A stretch of 64,000 nt of DNA from contig JBBBDQ010001028.1 in the NCBI GenBank assembly GCA_037127315.1, forward strand, positions 2,232,001 through 2,296,000, written 5' to 3'. The position numbers and the translations under genes were made by a program. This document shows, piece by piece, positions 59,095 to 64,000 of the stretch. Under the pieces are notes generated by a model. The model had not been told where the DNA came from. It was given only the letters and a program-made list of their open reading frames with translations, and searched no databases. The DNA is from Ascarosepion bandense. Its lineage: Eukaryota > Mollusca > Cephalopoda > Sepiida > Sepiidae. Each line of letters starts with the position of its first letter. Position 1 is the stretch's first letter.

Positions 59095-59392
59095 ATCAGT
59101 TTCACCCAATGCAAGGCAATGCAGCTAATAAGAAACAAAGTGTTACAGAGTGGGGAAGAATTCGGAACAGAAATATTAATGAGTGGGAAGAGGAAAAAGT
59201 AATCAGGAGGGCAGTAGATTGCAATTGACATTACATTTAATTAATTTGTAGATTAAAGTTGGCTAGAGAGCATGGAGCCGGAAGGGAGTTCCACAAACGA
59301 GAAGTGCGAGGAAAAGAAACTGTTAGGATAGAGGTTACGGTTAAATCTAGCTAGCTCAACGGTAACGATGAGATTACCATGTGAGTCTAGTC
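59095..59392 (-). pseudogene. Jockey/CR1-like LINE 3' end
   Basis: The minus strand from about 59390 reads ...GAGCTAGCTAGATTTAACCG..., coding remains equivalent to the C-terminal WNSLP region, then a segment matching NLQKFKCNVNRYLL, to a terminal GGGTGAAACTGA at about 59098. Strong nucleotide similarity to 7685-7890 (for example CTACTGCCCTCCTGATTAC against CTACTGTCCACCTGATTAC). Dead copy. Confidence 0.82.
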
Positions 59393-59645
59393 AGTCAGCA
59401 GTCAGTCAGTCAGTTAAGTGCCATACGTGATACACGCTTGGGAGAACATAATATACAGTAGGTTGCCATTACCTTTTGCGGTAGATTGGTTGCTAACTAA
59501 GGCTATAGAACCCATTCTGTCCTGCTATATTATTCATAGTTGGAGAGAAGAGATGGATTAAGAGTATTTTTGCGTAAGTGAATGCAACGAATTCAACTCT
59601 AATTTCCCCTTCCGAGCCGATATCCATTGCACCAGAGCGCACATT
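59393..59645 (-). mobile_element. tRNA-derived SINE, copy E
   Basis: From 59645 downwards: box A region (GGTGCAATGGATATCGG), eroded box B (GAGTTGAATTCG), then the body with TACCGCAAAAGGTAATGGCA, GCGTGTATCACGTATGGCAC and a tail of ACTG units at about 59390-59420. Its 3' tail runs straight into the 5' edge of the truncated jockey fragment on the same strand. Confidence 0.88.
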
Positions 59646-59707
59646 TGCACAACGTCAGTCTAGTACTGCGCTTAAATTCAAGAAGTCTAGTATCTGTCTC
59701 AGTCTTC

Positions 59708-59780
<73 letters not shown>
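59708..59780. repeat. (CTAT)n array
   Basis: The longest of the four CTAT arrays, about 18 units, perfect. Confidence 0.97.
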
Positions 59781-59781
<1 letters not shown>

Positions 59782-59929
59782 CATTAGAGACTACGCTCTG
59801 ATCCTTTATAGATGTACCGGCGAAGGACTCTTTATTCGCGGCAGAATGCAAACATAAACTGAACATAAGCAGAAGCACTAATACTATTTACATCATTCGG
59901 ACTATTGTCCTCATCGTTGTTGTCATTTT

Positions 59930-59968
59930 TACGACGTTTCTACCATTGTACACGCCGGCCTTCTTCAG
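59930..59968 (-). ncRNA. Hammerhead motif in the Penelope left arm
   Basis: Minus strand: CTGAAGA (fits CTGANGA), a 21-nt stem II region with only about three good pairs, GAAA, CGTCG, TA. Core bases are intact, but stems II and I are weak. Confidence 0.6.
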
Positions 59969-60379
59969 ATGCTCGAAATTTCGAACCGAATCCTTTATTA
60001 CGATCACTGGGGTATATCATTCTCATTCCTTGTGCAAAGCCACTACTGGTAGCCATAAGTTATTTCTCTTTAACTTAACTAATTTATTTTTTGACCACTG
60101 CTGTAGCCTTGTATTGAACTCACAACTCTTTGGGTCATGTCACTGGAACTAACCAACATCTATATCCACTGAGCCATGTGTCCTTGAAGAGTGAATTTTT
60201 AGGACTTATAAAACTAATGTTTCAATAACCTTTTTTTTTATCAGAGCTCATGTTGAAACTTTTTGATATTAATGATTTTCTCTAGTACTTTTTACCAGAA
60301 CTCATAATGCAATCTTTTTGACGTTAATAGATTTTTCTAGAACTCCGTATTACTTGTTCTCATATTGTATTCATTTCTA

Positions 60380-60665
60380 TGCTTGGTCGACTTAGGAGAT
60401 TTTTGTAGCCTAGCATATTCGCTCTTAAGTTTACGTAGTTTCCAATGGCGTTTTCTATCTATTACTTCAATTTTACTTCATAAGGGCCGGTGAATCCCTA
60501 TCTCCCTCCATATGTGGTCAACTACGTCTGATTTTCTTTCTCTCCTCGTGTTACGTCCTTGCGATGTTCTTGTAGCTTTACATTAAAGGGGAGGCCAGTT
60601 TCTCCTTTATAGTTCTTTTCACAATTACATGGAATGGTGCACACACAGCCCTTAGTCATGTCCTC
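60380..60665 (-). pseudogene. GIY-YIG endonuclease domain of a Penelope-like element
   Basis: From 60665 downward the translation reads MTKGCVCTIPCNCEKNYKGE, then TGLPFNVKLQEHRKDVTRGE, then after a frameshift a DHIWRE-like segment near 60515 and IDRKRHWKLRKLKSEYARLQ at about 60410-60465. This is the C-terminal endonuclease domain of Penelope-like proteins (C..IPC.C.K.Y.GETGR...EH). The GIY-YIG signature itself is degraded (NYKGETG where YIGETG is usual). Confidence 0.82.
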
Positions 60666-60803
60666 TTCTGTTGTGGCTCTTACTCTGAAGAGGTACCTGC
60701 GAGAATATGAATTTTCGACCCCAATATAAAGGGTTATAACTGATAACTACCAGAAGTGGCTTGGCGCAGGGGAGGAAAATGATATACCCCAAAGGTATTT
60801 GTT

Positions 60804-60842
60804 CTAATGAAGGCTGGAGCGCACAACGGCTAAAACGCCGTA
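60804..60842 (+). ncRNA. Hammerhead motif in the Penelope right arm, mutated
   Basis: Plus strand: CTAATGA (one core change), stem II region with GGCT...GGCT-type pairing, AAAA where GAAA is expected, CGCCG, TA. The inverted counterpart of the left-arm motif, inactivated by two core changes. Confidence 0.55.
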
Positions 60843-60895
60843 AAAATGACAACAAAGATGAGGATAAAGTCCAGATAATGTAAATGGTATAAATA

Positions 60896-63138
60896 CTGCC
60901 TCATTTCAGAAGTATTGACAAATACAGAAGCACCAATGCATACATAAATAATCATTTTCCAAAAGTATCATCCTAGCTCACTAATAAAAATAAACTGCTA
61001 TGTTTTGTCGTAATAAAATTGGATCGTCTGAAAAGTTTTTAAGCAATGAGAAGAAGAAAAAATATTTCAGGATGAAGCAGTAAGTCACCAAAACGTAAAA
61101 AATAGAAATCGTCTATATTCTTCACATAGATTTTGACAGCAGACAAATAGCGACTTTTTACACTTTTTAGGTCATAATGTCATTGGGTAATTAAAACGGT
61201 TGATGGAAACTTGAGGTTTTGATATATCGTGTTCTTTTCAAATCATCCCCTTTATCCTTAAAGCTATTCGGATTATATTGACCATTGGTTAAAGGGAAAT
61301 AAAGAAAATATTTACAATTCTTTTAATCTAACGTATCTCAGAACATAAAGTTGCCATTCAGATAAATTGAGTAATTGGATATGTCAAAAATAGTTCTGGC
61401 ATCTCAACCAAATTTGAACTTACAACATAAAATATTCTTGAATAAAGGCTTTTTCCTTGGGTCGTATTAATACTTCGGTCATATTTCTCTATCTTCGCTA
61501 CAAACGTAACTGCGTACATATACAGTTATGCGCAAAAAATTTTAATTACTTACATGTATGTTATAATTAACCCCATCAATCATTAATATGCTTATATCAA
61601 TGTTATAATTAATTACATTGATGATTTAATTACTCAGATCGACTTTATCGATGTTTTAATTACTTACATCGAAACAAAATTTAACTCCAATGGTGATTCA
61701 ATTTTCTTCGTTGATGTAGTAATCGATGTTTTACTTACTTGCATCAATGTTTTAATTAACAAATAATTCACATAATGATTTTTGTCAGTTTTTTTTTGTC
61801 TGTCAAACATTTTCAAGTACCATAAGTATATGATGAAGAAATTAATCAGTGGCCTGTTTCAGAATAGAACTCCTACCGTTGGATAAAGACTCTAGACAGT
61901 GATCATTGAATACTTGCCCTGAATTTTTTTGTTAAATGTTTGTTTCTGCTGTGAATAAAGATTCGAGCAAGCTGAATCTCATTTGCATCATCAACTTATT
62001 TTTTTAATCGATTTTATTTTATGATCAGTTACGGTTCTTTGTTTTTGTTTGTTTGTTTTTTTTTTATCTGTCTGTCTGGTTCTATAATATGTGATTGTCA
62101 TATTGCCACAGTCCACGCATAGAAAGACTGAAAACTGTTGTAAAATTGGTAAGAAATGATGTCCAGTTAAACAGCAGAAAACAGCTTTTCTTAGTATTGT
62201 GTGCTTTTGGAAATGTCATGAAACCTTGTGATTTTGCATAGACAAGCATGAAAGCGCGTGCGTGCTCTCTTTTACACATAAATGTACAAAAATACTTTTA
62301 TTCTCTAAAACTCGTATTCAAGGAAAACAAAAACGCTGTTCTACAAGATATCTTTCAGTCATGGCATTTCAATACTGAGCGCATTTATCAATTAAAATAC
62401 ATTCATCACGAAAAAATGACATAACAGCTTATAAGCCATCATCCAGAAGGCGTCAGAGCCATCATAATGACAAACGCTGAAAATTTAACAACGTTGAGGC
62501 TAACTGACGCCAAAAGCACCCAATCTTTAAGCTGGTTGGGCGGTCAGAAAAAATCGCCAAACCTCACACGATTTACAAAGCAAACTCTAAACAAGTTGTT
62601 TAAAGAAACTCGTAAAAAACGTCCTTCTGTTACTTTTTGTCAAATCCATGTAAAGATATAACTATGTAGATACTGAGACAGTAAGCAGAAGAGAACCTAC
62701 ATATGCATATATATGTCATCATTTAGATACCTCCAAAGATTTGCAAAAAATTCTGCATACATGAAGAAAAAAATGTCTCAAACATAATAAAACAAAATTT
62801 TATAAAAAATATTTGTTATTATAAAGAGGAAAAGCAAAATATTTTATAAATTCTTTTGAGGATCTTAGAACATCGCTAATTTTTTTGAAATAACGTTTCA
62901 GAATGTTATTTTAAAAGATTTAAAGAAGAAAACTAGTTTGTATTTAAGGATGTTTAAATCTGGAGGAGTTTAGCAATTTTACTAAAACAATCGAAATTCG
63001 GTTTGAAAGAAATCAAAAGTATTTTGGTTACTGGGAATCGTAAATTTAATATGTTAGCTTGGAATTGTTTTTTGTTTTTTTGATACATCTTATCATTGCC
63101 CTTCGTTGGCTTAAAGTCTCAACCTGTATGATTCACAC

Positions 63139-63142
<4 letters not shown>
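60896..63142. other. Gene-free stretch with a decayed tandem repeat
   Basis: Between about 61538 and 61765 words such as ATCGATGTTTTAATTACTTA and ATCAATGTTATAATTAA recur with a period of roughly 22-24 bases, an eroded minisatellite. The 64-codon frame at 62467-62661 shows no known domain. Confidence 0.5.

Positions 63143-63183
<41 letters not shown>
63143..63183. repeat. (TA)n microsatellite
   Basis: Uninterrupted TA array. Confidence 0.96.
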
Positions 63184-63185
<2 letters not shown>

Positions 63186-63513
63186 TTGTGCAAATTAATT
63201 TAAAAAAAAAGAATAATGTCTTTCTAGGATCTTTCACATTTTCCCTTATCACGTATACGTTGTCTTTTGGCGTTGTTTTTCCTTTCCGACTGCATTTTCC
63301 TTTACATTTTGGACTGATGGATCCAGTTTGTTTTTTCGCCTCTGTACGGCTTACCAGTATGTGCATAAAATAACGTTCATTGCAGAGAATGGCCGTAGGA
63401 CAACTAATCGTGTCTGTCTTGGGCGTGATAAAAATCTAATGAAGTTACGGATAAGGCAACATTTTTGAAGGTAAAACAAATTTCATCATACATCTCAAAA
63501 TAGATTAATCTTA

Positions 63514-63514
<1 letters not shown>

Positions 63515-63569
<55 letters not shown>
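63515..63569. repeat. (TG)n microsatellite
   Basis: Uninterrupted TG array. Confidence 0.97.
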
Positions 63570-63570
<1 letters not shown>

Positions 63571-64000
63571 CTTTAAATGTGCTTTACATATCCGTGATAC
63601 TTTAAATTCATTATTCTGTCCACCTTACGGTTTTAAAAAGCCTAAATTGTTAAATATATTCATCATAAATAATCTAGAAAAAAATTAAACAGTTATTATT
63701 TCACAACTCAGTTCGATTCATCAATAAGTCAGTATTTATAAAATATTACCTTTTTGGGTGAGATAATACTTAAAAAGTAACATTAAAAATATACCTGGTT
63801 AAATATCGTAATCAAATTTTATAAGTTTTTATTTTAATTCAATTCTTTATTTTTAATTGCACTTATCATAAAATATAATTTGAATTGTTGAATATTTATG
63901 CACATAGACTTATAGATGGGGCCCAAATTCTAGGTAAATTTTTGTGATTTTATCTGATATCCGTATTATAAGATGATCAACTGCGACGCATAATACGAAA
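63570..64000. other. No gene seen
   Basis: AT-rich to the end of the window. Confidence 0.6.

Larger units (their letters stand above)
59885..60895 (-). mobile_element. Penelope-like element remnant with inverted flanking arms
   Basis: The arms 59885-60075 and about 60705-60893 are inverted copies. They share GGGGTATATCATT, AAGCCACT(A/T)CTGGTAG, TGTTGTCATTTTTACG and CCTCATC, each appearing on opposite strands. Between them, on the minus strand, lies a GIY-YIG endonuclease remnant. Penelope-like elements commonly carry pseudo-LTR arms in direct or inverted arrangement, with hammerhead motifs in the arms, as here. The RT domain is missing. Confidence 0.83.

Overview
The window looks like intergenic or intronic DNA from a metazoan, most probably a coleoid cephalopod (octopus-like). 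It is AT-rich and full of long dinucleotide and CTAT arrays. Decayed RTE, jockey/CR1-like, Tx1-like, R4/Dong-like and Penelope-like retroelements, a tRNA-derived SINE family and Tc1/mariner fragments are scattered on both strands. The organism call is an inference from this repeat mix. I recognise no convincing host protein-coding gene; one possible exon end lies at the extreme left edge. Most of the longer reading frames that can be explained are transposon remnants.

Left part (1-13.6 kb): an RTE remnant (+), a SINE (-), a jockey/CR1-like LINE (+) with endonuclease and reverse transcriptase (RT) remains, two RTE copies in tandem (-), and a Penelope-like RT remnant (+). The middle-left (13.6-25.6 kb) is mostly featureless. 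It holds an 11-copy 45-bp minisatellite, a mariner fragment beside a 5S rRNA-derived sequence fused to a SINE, a 53-bp-armed hairpin, and a Tc1-like transposon with two hairpin duplications inside its transposase. At 27.9-28.7 kb lie two fold-back repeats and two degenerate hammerhead-like motifs.

Middle (33.4-43.5 kb): two same-orientation RLE-type LINE copies, each bounded by TAA microsatellite, as in Dong elements of the R4 clade. The second copy is nearly open, broken by one TGA. They are followed by a jockey 3' end (+) and a GC-rich Tx1/L1-like LINE (-).

Right part (45-64 kb): jockey 3' fragments, two SINE copies, a LINE ORF1/gag-like frame with a coding repeat, and a Penelope-like element with inverted flanking arms and a GIY-YIG domain. 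This part also carries the most notable signal, self-cleaving hammerhead ribozyme motifs. Two have every core nucleotide and all three stems (50225-50268 on the minus strand, 53658-53716 on the plus strand). One has a full core but a weak stem II (50649-50690). Two more sit in the Penelope arms. The first intact ribozyme lies next to a tRNA-like sequence, an arrangement resembling the pol III/hammerhead SINE-like repeats known from schistosomes.
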